Source of the DNA: Entomortierella parvispora
Lineage: Eukaryota > Mortierellomycota > Mortierellomycetes > Mortierellales > Mortierellaceae
Direction: 5' to 3'
Assembly (NCBI GenBank): GCA_963573315.1
Contig: OY752147.1
Location: forward strand, 1,550,001 to 1,614,000
Length of the DNA stretch: 64,000 nt
Shown here one piece after another: positions 32,345 to 44,446 of this stretch. Made by a program: the position numbers and the translations under genes. The first letter of the stretch is position 1, and every line of letters starts with the position of its first letter. The notes beneath the pieces are model-generated. The model was not told the DNA's origin. It was given only the letters and a program-made list of their open reading frames with translations, and did no database searches.

Positions 32345-34885
32345 TTAGGCGTTCATGTTGCGCTTGGTCCAGTGGTAGTAGTAGAGCAGTGCACAGGCGG
32401 GCTGACCCAGGATCGTGAACGACACCCAAAAGATCATGTTGCCCAATCCTGACAATGGTCCTCGCCACTTGGCCAACGGCGCCGTGATCGCAATCAGGGG
32501 GATCTGCAGGAACATTCCGGCGAACGCGTAGCCGTAAACCATGTGCGTGGGAAGTCCAATCAAGACCTCATGCAGCACCGCAGAGATAGTAAAGATCACA
32601 ACTGAAGCTGAAATGGGCGAGTAGCCCGACGTGATCATGGGGAGGTAAACGTGGCGCTTGAAGAACGTGTACACTGGAATATTCCATGACTTCCAGTACA
32701 CCTGAAGGGAACCAGAGTTCCACCAGGCCATATAAAACCGGCGATCTCCAAAATACAGCAACTATGATTTTGCATATTTGCATAAATGAACAAGATCAGC
32801 GTGCTTCCCAATTGCGCAACAATGATGGGCATTTGGAGCAAAACGTTTTTTTCTTACCTCCGAGAGGGCGTTAAAGCACGAATGGAAAAAGGTATAAAAC
32901 ATCAAAAGCCAAATAATCACGCTGGTCGTGCTCAGCTTCAGCACACGCTCGAGGATCGTGGCAAACGCAAGTTCATCAAAAGCACGGACAGAGTTCTGGA
33001 GCGTAGGTGTAGCATATTGCTCAATCAAAAAGTACTGAAAAACAAAAATCGTGAAGCGTCGTCGTCGTTAGAAGTTGTTCATGATCATGCCATCAATATA
33101 TGAGCTGAATAAATTACCATCATGCCGAGACAAGTGACAATCTCGAGGACACGTTTCATAAAGAACGACTTGCGGAACACAGTCGTACGAGGATAAGAGG
33201 GCTGATAGCAGAGTGTGGGCGCGAGCCAAAAGTAACCAATGTTTTTTGGCGTGATGTTGTCCGGGTATTGAATGTCGTATTGATACAGTTCCTTCTTGCT
33301 CGATGTCTTCCCGTCCGTGTCGTGGACCTTTGTCAGATGTTGGAATTGGTCGGCAGGAAGGTCAAAAATGTAAGCAGCGCGGAGATCCTGGTTCACGAGC
33401 GCAAACGAGGTCAACTTGAGGAAGAGAATACACCCATTCAGAAGGCAGGACATGGCCATGAAGGGATGGAAGATCATATAGTAAGCCATAAACGAAGGCC
33501 AGGAAATCACCGTGAGCAAGTTGAAGAAATGGAGCCAGCCAACTGTCTTCTGAGTGGCCTTGGCAATGGCTTCTGTGCTGCGAGCGTCCTTCAGTTGGGC
33601 CTTTGGGTCCTTGTCTTCTCCTGCAGCGACAGCCTTTGATGGCGTGTCGATATTCTCGGCACGACGCTTTCGGAAACCAATTGAGCGCTTCAACGCCCAT
33701 TTCTCCAGTTGATAAGCGAGGATGACGTTCAGCGGGAGAAGGGCGTGGGTCAGTGCCGTCAGAATCCAATCCTCTTTTGAGACTTTAGATCCTGGGAAGG
33801 ACAGCAAAAAGCCGTACTTCAGATAGTTCTCGATGATGAGACGCACATTGTTGCCAAACAACAAGAGCACTATAAATTATAAGGAAGATTGAAAACATCT
33901 TTGGTCAAAACACGCCGGTGGTGGTGGCGATCACACATGCACACAAGATAAAGAGAATGCACGCCCGGTCGGCTCAAGGCTCGACCGCACGGCACCGCAC
34001 CGCACCGATGATTGTGATTCGCATCGATTTGATGCAAATATGCGCACAAGCCATGCTGCGTTGGGCGAATCTGAGTCCCCCTGTCTGGAGATAAGTGCGA
34101 CTCCGACGTTCTCTCTTTAGTCATGCCAAATGCCCCTCATCTCCGCTCTCCCATATGCACATGCTGCCAGCCTGGGAACGGCGTGTGCACATGTTTGTGT
34201 TTTGGATGCTCTGACACGGGCCACAACCGCGCATCCATTCACTCCCTGACTCGCTCTCCATCTTGGGTATGTACGTCCCCAAGCCAATCACAGGGAGCAC
34301 GTTTATCATTGCCATCCAGCCCTTGCCTCCGAGTCGCGAGAAGCTGTCTCACCGCAAGCCCCGAGTCCGAGACTTTGGAATCAACCCTCTCGAAGAGGAA
34401 GAGATCTTGAAAAACAAAACAAAAAAACCCCCCCTTGCAATGCTGTGATACATCCTGATCAGGTCAGTTGAGTGGTCATTATTGTTGTTGTTGTTGTCGC
34501 TGTGTTGTCGTTGTGTTGTGGTTGTCGTCTATCCGTGGTTGCCCTTGCTGCTGTTTTGTACCAATTGCCCTTCCCCTTCCTCCCCCTGCCGCTTCTCTTG
34601 TCTCCTTGTTGCATCCACAGCACACGCCTCTTGGAAGAAAAACGCGGTAAACTTACTGCCCAGGTTCACGAATCCTCGGTAGCTCTCTGGTGGGGCCTCC
34701 TTGGAGAGAGGACTAGGTACGGTCCGGGTGTGGACAGGGAACGTGTGTTTGTAGGATGCTCCGGTCTTTTTGGAACTCTGGAGATCCTCCATGGTGGGAG
34801 CAATGTCTGGTAAAGCATTGGCAGCACTTGCATTGATGCCCTCCTGCTCATTCGATCGGGACGTCGAAGTTGCCGACGCTGTCAT
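32345..34885 (-). CDS. DGAT1: Diacylglycerol O-acyltransferase 1 (MBOAT family)
   Basis: Four exons: 34657-34885, 33118-33869, 32858-33034 and 32345-32761 (donors GTAAGT, GTAATT, GTAAGA). The long first intron is about 790 nt. The product has 524 residues. The order of features fits DGAT1: a polar N-terminus of about 75 residues, FVNLGMLLLFGNNVRLIIEN at the first helix, and about nine hydrophobic segments. FYTFFHSCFNALSE, FGDRRFY-AWWN, SWNIPVYTFFKRHVY and the active-site His in ISAVLHEVLIG follow. The C-terminus has ILGQPACALLYYYHW. DGAT1 makes triacylglycerol from diacylglycerol and acyl-CoA in the ER. Sterol acyltransferases are relatives, but the WNIPVxxxxxRHxY pattern favours DGAT1. The conserved FYxDWWN box reads FYMAWWN, losing its Asp. 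Confidence 0.88.
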
Positions 34886-36235
34886 TGTGATTCTTTTTTT
34901 GTGAGTGTAAATGTGTTCTTGATGAATGCTCTAGTAGGTTCGAATCTGGTTGGTAAGAGATGCGTGAGAACGAGTCAGAAAGAAAACGAATGAATTAAAG
35001 AGACAAGGATGGAATGTGAGTTTAAGATTCCGCAAACGTCAAAAACGAGGCGCTCCAACAAACGCCTTGTCGAGACAGACGCAGTCGAGACGGAGGAAGC
35101 AAACCTCGATCGGTCGGTACCTGAGGGAGAGGAAGACCAGGAGAGGAGGAGGAGGAGCTGAATGTCTCTCGGCAACAGATGGATGATGGGGGGTGGGCAA
35201 TTGAAGGAAGAGGTGGAGAAAGAAGAAGAGAGACGATGCAGAAAGAAAGAAAGAAAGAAAGAAATACAGAAAGAGGCACTTTCAAGCTCCTCTTTGGCTC
35301 AATGGACCTCCTCCACAGCGGCACATGGGCTGCTGCGATCCCATGTTCCTTGCAAATTTCCGCTCAGACCTTCTTTCTGCCGCCTTCCTTCTCAGGCCAA
35401 AGAGAAGGTTGCTGAAAGTCTGAAGCCCAATTCTGAACGTTTCTTTGTCAGAACTGGTACTGTATCGATTCAAAAATGACTGACCACCTCTTCCCTCGCG
35501 GTGCTGTGGAGCTGTGGATGGGTGGATGGGCTTACGTCTGACTACCCTGTCCTGAAATGACGGCGTCTATTTTTTCCTCTTCTTGCTCTCCTCTTCTTTT
35601 TGCTCTGGATGATTTAATGGCATCTTGTAATTCCAATGAGGCAAGAAAAGACACATGAGAACTCTGGCCCTCCAAGAGCCAAAGAAGATAATTTGAATAC
35701 CCACAGGAGAGCACTAGCATACAGTAAAAAGTAAAAAAAAGGGATTGAGCGAGTCTGATCCGTCAGCGACTCGTGAGCAAATGTTCATTTCACCAGGCGA
35801 AGCAAAGCAAGAGCAAAACAAGGCAAAACAGGGCGAGAGGCAGGAAGGGGAAAGCATGTGAGGACATGATTTCCAGTTCTCTTTCATCCCTTTCTTTGTC
35901 CTCTTTCCCATGTGGCCTCTTGAAGAACATGATTAAGCTGTGGCATGCTCAAATCCCCGTCTTCATCTTCTGGCATGTGTGAGAGCCTTCAGGAATTCTC
36001 AAGACGTTTGTCAACGTGCGCTTCGTACTGTATATCCAAACATGGAAGTTCGTAAGCTACCCAGAGATTGCTTTTTTTTCCACTTGACACATTTGCTTTT
36101 TTATGTACACATGAAAGCGATTAGAGTTGTGGATTCCAAGGTAGAAGAAGTATAGCAATGAAAAAAGACGCGTCTTTGCAAGACTAGTGCATGGCAGATG
36201 AACCTAGTTCTTGGTAAACCCCTCGGACTCAATCA
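34886..36235. other. 1.35 kb intergenic region
   Basis: Upstream of DGAT1 (minus) and downstream of the membrane-protein gene (minus). It contains (GAAA)n near 35243-35265 and AG-rich runs. Open frames are short and of simple composition. Nothing is supported as a gene. Confidence 0.55.
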
Positions 36236-37289
36236 TCAGTCAATGACTGTCCACCCGATCGAGTAGGCTGCAATCAGCATTGCAAGAAGCAGCAACATCT
36301 CGATCGACCCAAGCACCAGGCCAACGATGTGTATTTCCAACAGCATCATCAAACCCGCCCAGAATAACGCAATAAACACCTAGCGGCGGCATGACATTCC
36401 AGGTACCAGACAGAGCAAAGTTAGGACAACTCCTGCAGTGAAGACACAAAGCAACACATGCAAGAGTCAATACTCACGTAGACCCAGACAAGGATAAGCA
36501 TGGCGACTTCGGATCCAAGACCTGCAGAAAGAGAACAACAGAGCCACTTTGTCGGTGATCACAACCCACTGGCCAGATTCGTGCTTCCTTCCCAAAAGGG
36601 AAAAACTTACCAAAGGTGTTCAAGGCCACAACCAACAGCAACATCAATGTCAAGTCGCGGACCACACCGTAGGTCATGTCGATACGCTCGCTCTATCCCA
36701 TCAACAGGCCATCCAAGAACTCGTGAGTTTTCGCTTTCGAGGATAATCAACATTTATAGTACAACTTACGATGTCCTCCATGGTGCGGCCAATGAGTCCC
36801 CTTCCAGGCCGAGCTGTTGGATGGGTAAGAGTAGCCGGTGGTGCAGTGTTGGAGTTTTCACTCACAATCCCGCCAGCTCCATCAAGAACAGGTGCTTGCA
36901 GAGTCGAGTCGTAAGAACCCCTTGCGAGTCCTGTAGCAACGCCGCCATCTTGCCCTCTGGTAGGGGCCGTGGCTCGAGTGGGGCGTCTAGCGTCCATCAT
37001 CCGGGTGGCATCAAGGATCTGCTTGGCAAGACTTTTTTTTTTTTGTCTGACTGTTAACAAGCGGCGCGCATACGATGTGCAGGGTCTAAAAAGGAAGGAT
37101 GTCATTTTGCTTGACTTACAATAAAAGGGCCCAGAGAAGCCAGAGGACCCAGAGAGCGATCCAGATGTCGCGCACGGACCGATGGCCGAGATATCGCGTG
37201 GCAAGGTCAAGTTGACCTGCACGAGGAATATTGCCGATGACAGGAGCACTAACAGCGTTGAGAGCAGGATTAAGAGGAGGGACAACCAT
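36236..37289 (-). CDS. Multi-pass membrane protein of unknown family
   Basis: I assemble five exons: 37120-37289, 36770-37085, 36611-36692, 36478-36521 and 36236-36379, with donors GTAAGT, GTAAGT, GTAAGT and GTGAGT. All phases fit and the frame gives about 251 residues. The order is: a soluble start (MVVPPLNPALNAVS), one helix (DIWIALWVLWLLWALLL), a polar Ala/Thr/Arg-rich loop of about 110 residues, then SERIDMTYGVVRDLTLMLLL. Three or four tightly packed helices follow to the end (ILVWVYVFIALFWAGLMMLL, LGSIEMLLLLAMLIAAYSIG). I do not recognise the family. The exon set rests on splice consensus and on the striking hydrophobicity created by joining the last exons. A 42-nt possible intron (37032-37073) is read as coding. 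Confidence 0.6.
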
Positions 37290-37659
37290 GGCTTTGTCGT
37301 GTGACTTTATTGATAAAGAATATGACAGAAAGGGAAGTATTATTGACAGGCCGCAGTCGATGAGAATAGGAGGGAGAGCGAAGAGAAGAGGAAGGAGACA
37401 AGAGGAAGGAGACAAGGGGCGCAGGGAGAGGAGGATCAATCAGAGGAGATGGATGGTCGCAACGGCCATGCTGACCAAGACCATGCGGCCCTGCCAGCCT
37501 GTCCCTCCTTCCCCCCCATCAGTGGCCAGTCTGGCAGCGGGAGGCGCTGCCTTTTCTTTCTTCTCTCACTCGTTTCATCAGTGTGCAAGTGCAAGTGGCA
37601 AATAGTTTATTTATTGTTGTTCCTCCATCGACCAGCCGTCCCTTGTCCGCCCGACTCTT
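37290..37659. other. Intergenic region
   Basis: Promoter of the membrane-protein gene (minus) and 3' side of the DDT/WHIM gene (minus). A minus-strand AATAAA-like site (plus-strand tttatt) lies at about 37608. Nothing else is seen. Confidence 0.5.
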
Positions 37660-40600
37660 CTAATGCCTCGTGCGCTTTGATCGACGCCTTGATCCCCTTC
37701 CGAGACGCTCCTCTCCGTCCTCTTCGTCATTCTCTTCCTCCACCACAGCATCCTCATCCTCCTCGTCGTCATCGTCGCCCTCTTCCTCCAGCGCCTTCAG
37801 ATCGTCCTTGTACGAGATTGGCTGCGCTCCTCTGGCTCGAAGAGATCGGCCTCCAACATTGCTGAACTGCATCTCGGTCTTTGGAAAACAAATTTAAAAA
37901 AAAGAAGGAAAACAAATATTAGCTGACCCTCCATCATGGTTAACAGTGCAAAAACTAAACCATGGAGGGATCGGGCTGCTTACCTCCTGATGCGGCTTGC
38001 GATGACGACCGCGATTCTTTGCATCGGAATCACTGCCGCGGTGCTGGGCCTTTTTGTAGTTCTGGCCCTTGTGGCCTCCCGCTTCCTCGGCTTCATCATC
38101 GTCATGGTCGTGTTCATCGTCCTCGTCCTCTTCCTCTTCCTCCTCGTCATGTTCGTCCTGGTCCGCATCCTCCTCCTCGTGCTCCTTCTCCCTATCAGAA
38201 CGGTTCTCCTCCTCTTCCTCGTCATCGCCGTCTTCCGGCTCATCCACCCTGTTCGCAATCAAGGTCAAACAGTCATCGAGCCAAGCATGGAGGGCACCAA
38301 AGGTCCTGACACTCTTCAGCATGGTCTCAATATGACATGCCCGCAGCCAGGCCAAGAGTCGGGCGTTAACGATCACAGGGACTGAGCAAATGACAGGGCT
38401 GGGACGATCCACTACTGAAGACGCCCCTTCAGTGGCATCCACGTCCATTGCAACGCTGTCTGTGGTCGACGCAGGGTCGGATTCTGTGGTGGAGGTGGAA
38501 GTCTCGGCAATTTCCTTCTCTTCGGGTTGATCCATGGCCAGGAGGCATTGCTGCAGAACTCGGACTGTGGCGTCAAGTCGACTTTCCGGAGTGAGCTCTA
38601 GTGAGTCGCGGATAGCCTTCGAAATCACATTGTCTTCAGTGTCGCAGATGGTTTTGGAAAGCTCGTGGAGTCGCTTCTCTGCCGCCTGGACCAGGCTATT
38701 GTAATACTCTGAGCGTGTGGGTCCAGATCCTTCGTCACGAACAACACGTAGGAAGCTCGCTAGGGAACTCTCGTCCTCTTCATGAATGGGCTCGTCATTC
38801 TCATGACCTTCATCCATGGGCTCGTCCTGACCGCCAATGTTCGAATCTGCTTCTGTGGACATATCAAAGTCCATGCCCTGTCTGTCCTCATTGGAAGCAA
38901 GGACCATTTCGGTGGCTGCAATATCAGCTAGCTCCTGACGGCTCTTTCGCCCCCTCTTCCGTTTTAGTACCATTAGGTCGTGTTCGTTTAGAAGCTGTCC
39001 AACTGTTGCCTCGGCCGTCTTTGATTTGTCCTGGCGAACCACAACCTCCCGTCCAATCCAAGTTGGAACCAGCTTAAAGCTAGCCTCAATATCCTTTCTC
39101 ATAGTCACCAAAGATGCCTTTAGGTATTTCTCACGGATACCCTTGGAGTTTAAAGCGCGAATGAGCGAGGCAAGTTCCTTGCCGGTGGAAATCAGACCCC
39201 AGGTGTGTGTCTGTCCATAGTCGAGCAGATCCTTTGGTGGTGGGGGGGTTTCGGGTTCTGTGAACGGTGACGATTCTTCTGCAGGAGGGGTGCTACTCGA
39301 CAGCAGATTGTTGATAGACATTACTTCCTTTGTCGATTGGGTCTTTTGGCCAGTTAGGTCTGGCTCTGCCATGGATTTCATCCGCTCCGTAACATCCGCC
39401 ATGGTAGTGTCGTTGCCGTCCTCAGGCTGTGGTTTTGAGTCTTCTGAGGTAGCGGCCTCGTCTGATTTGTCGATAGTGTCTTCCATCTTTGGCCCAAGCT
39501 GCTTTCGATCCTCAACAATAATACCACCGAATTGCCTCCAAAACCAATATTTGCGACCCCAGCGATCGTTGCCTAGGCAGATGATTCGCAACTTCTCGTC
39601 CCCATTAACAGCCTGACCGCCTCTCAGCTGTGACAAGGGGATATTGTGTTCCTTCTGGAGTTCATTGTCGTCCAAGGAAATGTTGTCAAGCTCCTCCTTC
39701 TTGATTTCCCAGGCAGATTCCTTTATCTTAAGATCATTTGCCATGGCCTTCTGCTGGTTCAACAGATCGTTCGCCTTGTTCCGTGCGTCCTTGGCATGAG
39801 CAAGTCTCTGCAATCGAGACGATGAGGAGATGCGATTTCCTGCGGCTTCCTCCTCCAGGCTAGTATTCTCCCGCTCAGTGGTCAAAATCGCTTGCCGCTG
39901 AGTCTCAAGCTGAGCCGCCTCATACTCGATCGTGCGCATTTCCCGCTCCAAGTCATGTGTCTGTGTCTCCAGCTCCTTGCGCACTTCGGCACGTTTTCGC
40001 TTGTGTCGCTTCAACGATGTGATATTTTCTTCGACCTCGTTTCGCATGAACCTATGAAATCGATCCGATGATGTGATATCGTGCAAGGCCTTGACGAGAG
40101 CTTCGATCCTGTCTGAAGCAGTAAACCTCGAATATTCGGTGGTAGCCAGGCGGACCTGAGGCACAACTTTTCTTTTGGCGGAAACACTGGACATCTTGCT
40201 CTTCTTTTCTTCCTTCTTGTCCTCCAAAGTGGCCGGCCCAATGGCGAGAAAGTAGGGAAAGTTGAAGTTGTTGATTGCAGGTGATTTTCCTTCATCATAG
40301 GCAGCGATTATCATTTTGCAGTTGAGATCCAGCAGTCGATTATCCACACGAGGATTCCTGATCATTCCAAGCAGAGCATCTACGTGAAGAGAGATTATAT
40401 ATAAACTGATGTGAGATTGATTTCGAATGACAACTGGGGTGAAGCAGAGCAATAAAGTAATCCACAACCACAATGGCTAGGTGAAAATCGCCTACCATAT
40501 GTGATCCACTCTCCAGAATCCTTGGTCAATCCCAATGGAGATCCAAACGTATTGATGAACTCGTGGACCATTTTGACATCTGCCAGCATATCCATGTCCA

Positions 40601-41830
40601 AATCCTGGCGATGAAGGTCGAGTTTGTTGATAGAAGGCAATTTGGAGCTCCTCATGATCAGGCCATCCAAGAGATCCTCGTAAGGAGCACGACCCGTCAA
40701 CTTTGGCAGCTCCTTTAAAAGACCTCCGAACCGTTTGTCTTCTTCGACCGAAGCCGCTGCCATGTTTGCAAAGTAGCTGTCTGTCTTGGATGGGTCCAAT
40801 TTGTCGAATTGGAGACATGATTGTTTGAAAGGCTAAACGGGAATATTGAGAAGCACATAAATGGTCAGTAGTGAAAAAAGCAATGGCTGGAAAATGCCAC
40901 GTCGATTCTTACAGTCTTGGATGATGAGCTCGGTGGTGTTGATGCAGTATTCTCCTCATGCGGTTGATCCTATTAGTAAGGAGGAATGTCTGCGATTAAC
41001 AATTTTTTCCTTCTTTTTCCTATACACGTCAAGATCGCCTCTTCATGAAGAACATTCTTTACCTCAGCATGTTGGATCAATGCGCCTTTGGAGGTCGGCG
41101 CAGTTGATCTGTCAAAGAAACTAAGAATGGATCGATCCGATTTTTGACCGGGAACCGCTGCTGCTGTCGTTGCTACTGCCGGCTGATTGCCAGGGGACAG
41201 AGTATCTTCACTGTTCTTGACGGTTGACTTCTTTTGTTTGATATCCTTGGGCTGCTTAGGCTGTTTCGGTTCACTGGCAGTCTTCTCCTTTGGTGCCTTG
41301 GCCGTCTTTGACTTTATGTTAGCAGGATCTGGTTTGTCTGCCTCCGTCTTGGCCTTGGCTTTACGTCCTTTCTTTGTCTTTCCTGGAGCATCTTCAGCAG
41401 CCTGGCCTGGCGATGGATCATGCTCTTCATCACCTGTCGACGACCTTGATGGATCCTGATGTGGCTCATCTATATCCATTTCCTCAAGCTTTGCACTCGA
41501 GCTCACTTCAGAGTCTGCTCTATGGGTTGACTCGTCCTTGGTATTGATCTGATGATGCGACCCATCCGTGCCACTACCTGCCGCTTGACCACCAGTGGTT
41601 GAGGAAGAATTGACTCGATTGGAGCTATGGGCGTTCGAAAGCCAGGAGGAGAGAAGCGAATTTTGAGCACCACTTGAGGAGGCCTGACCCGAGGAACGGG
41701 GGTTTCTCTGAGTGGGATGATTGGGGTTACTACCCTTGAGTGGATGCTCAGATGGTAAGGCTGGAATGGGAAGTCGCACCTTGCCACCCGAAGGGCCATG
41801 GCTAGAGAGCGAGTCCGTAGGCACAGTCAT
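37660..41830 (-). CDS. DDT/WHIM-domain chromatin protein (ISWI-partner-like)
   Basis: Five exons: 41063-41830, 40913-40969, 40496-40832, 37984-40379 and 37660-37878. Donors GTAAAG, GTAAGA, GTAGGC and GTAAGC keep the frame, giving about 1258 residues. The start is the first ATG of the frame (MTVPTDSLSSHG). Residues 1-255 are Lys/Ser/Pro-rich. A DDT domain lies near 345-405 (ADVKMVHEFINTFGSPLGLT, then WITYDALLGMIRNP across a splice). A coiled coil lies near 480-570. A WHIM element lies near 655-667 (LGNDRWGRKYWFWRQFGG). The C-terminus has a long acidic Asp/Glu/His tract and a basic end. DDT plus WHIM is the signature of Itc1/ACF1/WSTF-type subunits that pair with the ISWI remodelling ATPase; no PHD or bromodomain is visible. 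Nuclear nucleosome spacing is the inferred role. Confidence 0.83.
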
Positions 41831-42282
41831 GCAGGGCGTGCCTAGTTTTTGTCGGGGTGGAGGGGTCACTTTGGTCGTTGAAAATCAGAGACTTGTAGAG
41901 ATGGAGATGGCACAATAGCACGATCGGAAGCGGGTGAGCAGATGTGGATTTGCAGCAAACGCAAAGTGATGGGATGGAATGGAGAGGAAAAATAAATCTA
42001 AAGTATCCTTGGGCAAGAAGTCATTTTGTATGGAAATCGAGACTCTCTTTCTCGACGCGTCGTGTTCACGGAAAAGACGGTCACTTTTTTTTGTGACATT
42101 ATTATTATCGATGTTTTTATTATACAGGAGAGAAACGATTGGAGCAGTCAGTCTATGGTCTGCCCGTCTAGAGTGGAGAAGTGGCGAAACTGTATCAAGC
42201 AATGCAATGCAACAGATGATGAGGGGAGCCAAGGGCAATAGAAAACAAAGAGAAAAGAGAGATGAAGAACAGACATCCTGCT
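41831..42282. other. Intergenic region
   Basis: Upstream of the DDT/WHIM gene and downstream of the carrier gene, both minus. It contains an AT-rich stretch (42095-42127, including attattattatcg). No gene is supported. Confidence 0.5.
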
Positions 42283-43763
42283 CTAGCATAGAGCTTCCTT
42301 GGAGACAGAGACTGGCATCTGCGAAACGGTGTTTGGGAGTGGCGGCTCCTTGATGATACTGACCGAGCGGACAAAATCAAAGATGACAAAGTTCAACGCT
42401 CCTCCGGGGACGGCAAGGATCGCCCTGGCTTTGGTCCCTGCGAAAAACTTTATAAAGCCTTCCTTGCGCCAGATCTCAACGAACACGTCCATCCACCTCA
42501 ATGGTGGCAGTGGGGACTTGGCCAAAGCGCTTCCAGGTGGCTGCAGTCTCTGCTCTGTCTGAATCCTTGTCTTGACCATATCACTTGGAGATGAGATCAG
42601 GACGCCTGTGAGAGATGCAATACTACCAGCGATCGACGAAATGAGCAATTGATCCAATTCTGGTGGTGGGATAGGGGATGAACTTGACGGTTGCTGATCC
42701 CTAACCCATTGGAGGCCGTTCTTAACCCAGACTTTCGAGGTTTCGTACGCGGGAAAATAGGCAGCAAAGAATGGGATTGTCGACATCAAGGTGGCAACAT
42801 AGCCTCTGAATAGGAATCGTACCCCCTCCTGCTTATATTGAAGCATAAGGGATTCTGAAATCGGCATGGGCTGTACAGGTGTGTACGTTGGAAGCTTGGC
42901 GGCTGTGGATGTTGGGCCGGGAACGAGTGGTGTCGCAACAGTGGCGGCGGTAGCGGTGGCGGCTGCAGGGACAATATTTCCTTGTGCTCCTGCCTTTGCA
43001 ATGGTGATCTGTTGCGAAACCTATTGGACGGAATGATGAAGGGGTCGGCAGCGTTAGCTCATGTCCAAGCTCGACTGTCTTGTGAGGGTAGGGGAGAGAC
43101 GATCGTTCAATTGTTGATGCCCAGTGCGCACAATTGTGTTTGCCCTGCATCAATCCAAAAATGGCTCTTCTTCCGCGATGACACGATATTCTTTTGGACC
43201 GAGCACTGTGTTCATTTCTCTTTGGATCGGATGGACACTCTGTCCTCCCGTGTTCTTCCTTGCTCTTGTCATCCAAACATTTGCCTGATCTCGCACTCTA
43301 GCTTTGTTGGGTCCACAAGAGTGACTTGGCGGGAGTTGGTAGGGCTTCTTACCATGTCAAAAGGAACCACAAAGAACGTGGTCACGACTGCAGAAAATGT
43401 TCCAATGACACCACTAAGGACACCGGGGTTCTTGAGCACCTGGACCCCAAAGTAGTCGTGCTCCTTGACTTTTTGATGGGTGTAGTCGTAGGTGGCAAAT
43501 TGGAGAATCTTTGTCGTTGTGAGACCCAAACTGAAAACGGTGGCACCTGCAAAAAGGGCACGGAATCCATTCTTCTGCTGCACATCCTTGATGACGGTGA
43601 AGATGGAGGACGAGACAGGGACTGTTGATTTGCGCTGCTGCAGAATTCTGACTGTGCGCATGGGGTAGAAGGCGAGAATTGGTGGGACATTGAGGATTGT
43701 GCCGTAGAAGTAGTACTTCTGAAAGTCGATCTTTGCCGGATCGAGTCCGGCGGCGGGGGGCAT
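42283..43763 (-). CDS. Mitochondrial carrier family (SLC25) protein
   Basis: Two exons: 43353-43763 and 42283-43020, with GTAAGA donor and CAATAG acceptor in phase 0. The product has 382 residues. Three carrier repeats are visible. Their signature sites read YPMRTVRILQQ (first, acidic residue replaced by Arg), VPFDMVSQQ (second, split by the intron) and SPSDMVKTRIQ (third, canonical PxDxxKxR). Matrix-side elements such as EGFIKFFAGTKARAI and EGVRFLFRGYVATL support the fold. An Ala/Thr/Pro-rich insertion of about 45 residues follows the second signature. The substrate cannot be told from sequence alone. SLC25 proteins exchange metabolites across the inner mitochondrial membrane. The gene is divergent from COG3 (683 bp between starts). 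Confidence 0.85.
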
Positions 43764-44446
43764 GATGGCGACGAGTAGAGAGGGATGGGCGTTGCCAAGA
43801 GGAGAGGGGAGGGGAGGGGGGAGAGATGAGAGGAATGTAAGGAATGCAGAAGCTGATCAAGAGAGGAGAGGAGAGGAGAAGAGTGAGAAGAGTGGGGGGG
43901 ATAAAGAGAGAGGGAGGGAGCGAGGGAGATAAGGTTGAAGACTTGTGGCAGAACACTCAGAGGCGGCAGAAGGGGGGCCGCTTAAAAGCGCAGCCTGTGG
44001 GGGCCGGCCGGTCCGTCCCTGTCTGACTGTTCTGCAGTGCAGGCAGCCCAGCTGCGAGGGTGCATCAGTCAGCGTGCGCAATGGAAGTGAGTAATCAGCC
44101 GGCGAGAACGAAGGAGGGAGCAAGAGGCTAATCAAAAGTAGAAACGACATGCCCCCTCCATCGCTTTGGTCCATCCGTGCCTTCCTTCCTTTGCTCGGGA
44201 TTCCTTCTTTTGGGCGATCCCTTGGGCCTTGTGCCTGAATTTCACTCTTGATTTATCCGGACAAAAGGTCGTTATGAATAAAAAGAATTAGTGCTGTATT
44301 TTTATTCCCATATTTTTATTCTGTTTCTCCCATCTTCGCCCTCATCGCGCCTTCGACGTCTTTTAGCGCCATCTTCCATCATCTTCATTCATTCGCCTAG
44401 GCCTGCCTCAGGAAGCCCATTGACAACAGGAAGGAAATATATAGAA
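43764..44446. promoter_or_regulatory. Divergent promoter region of the carrier and COG3 genes
   Basis: This 683-bp space is shared by a minus-strand carrier start and a plus-strand COG3 start. It has purine-rich GAGAGG runs on the carrier side (about 43800-43925) and an AT-rich patch (44275-44320) on the COG3 side. No gene is inside. Confidence 0.5.

Noticed and set aside
34930..34955. ggttcgaatc motif as a tRNA B box
   Set aside because: No A box, acceptor stem or T-stem pairing is found around it.
37032..37073. 42-nt GTATGC...AAG intron inside the membrane-protein exon
   Set aside because: Too short compared with other introns here, and the reading frame is open through it; kept as coding but uncertain.
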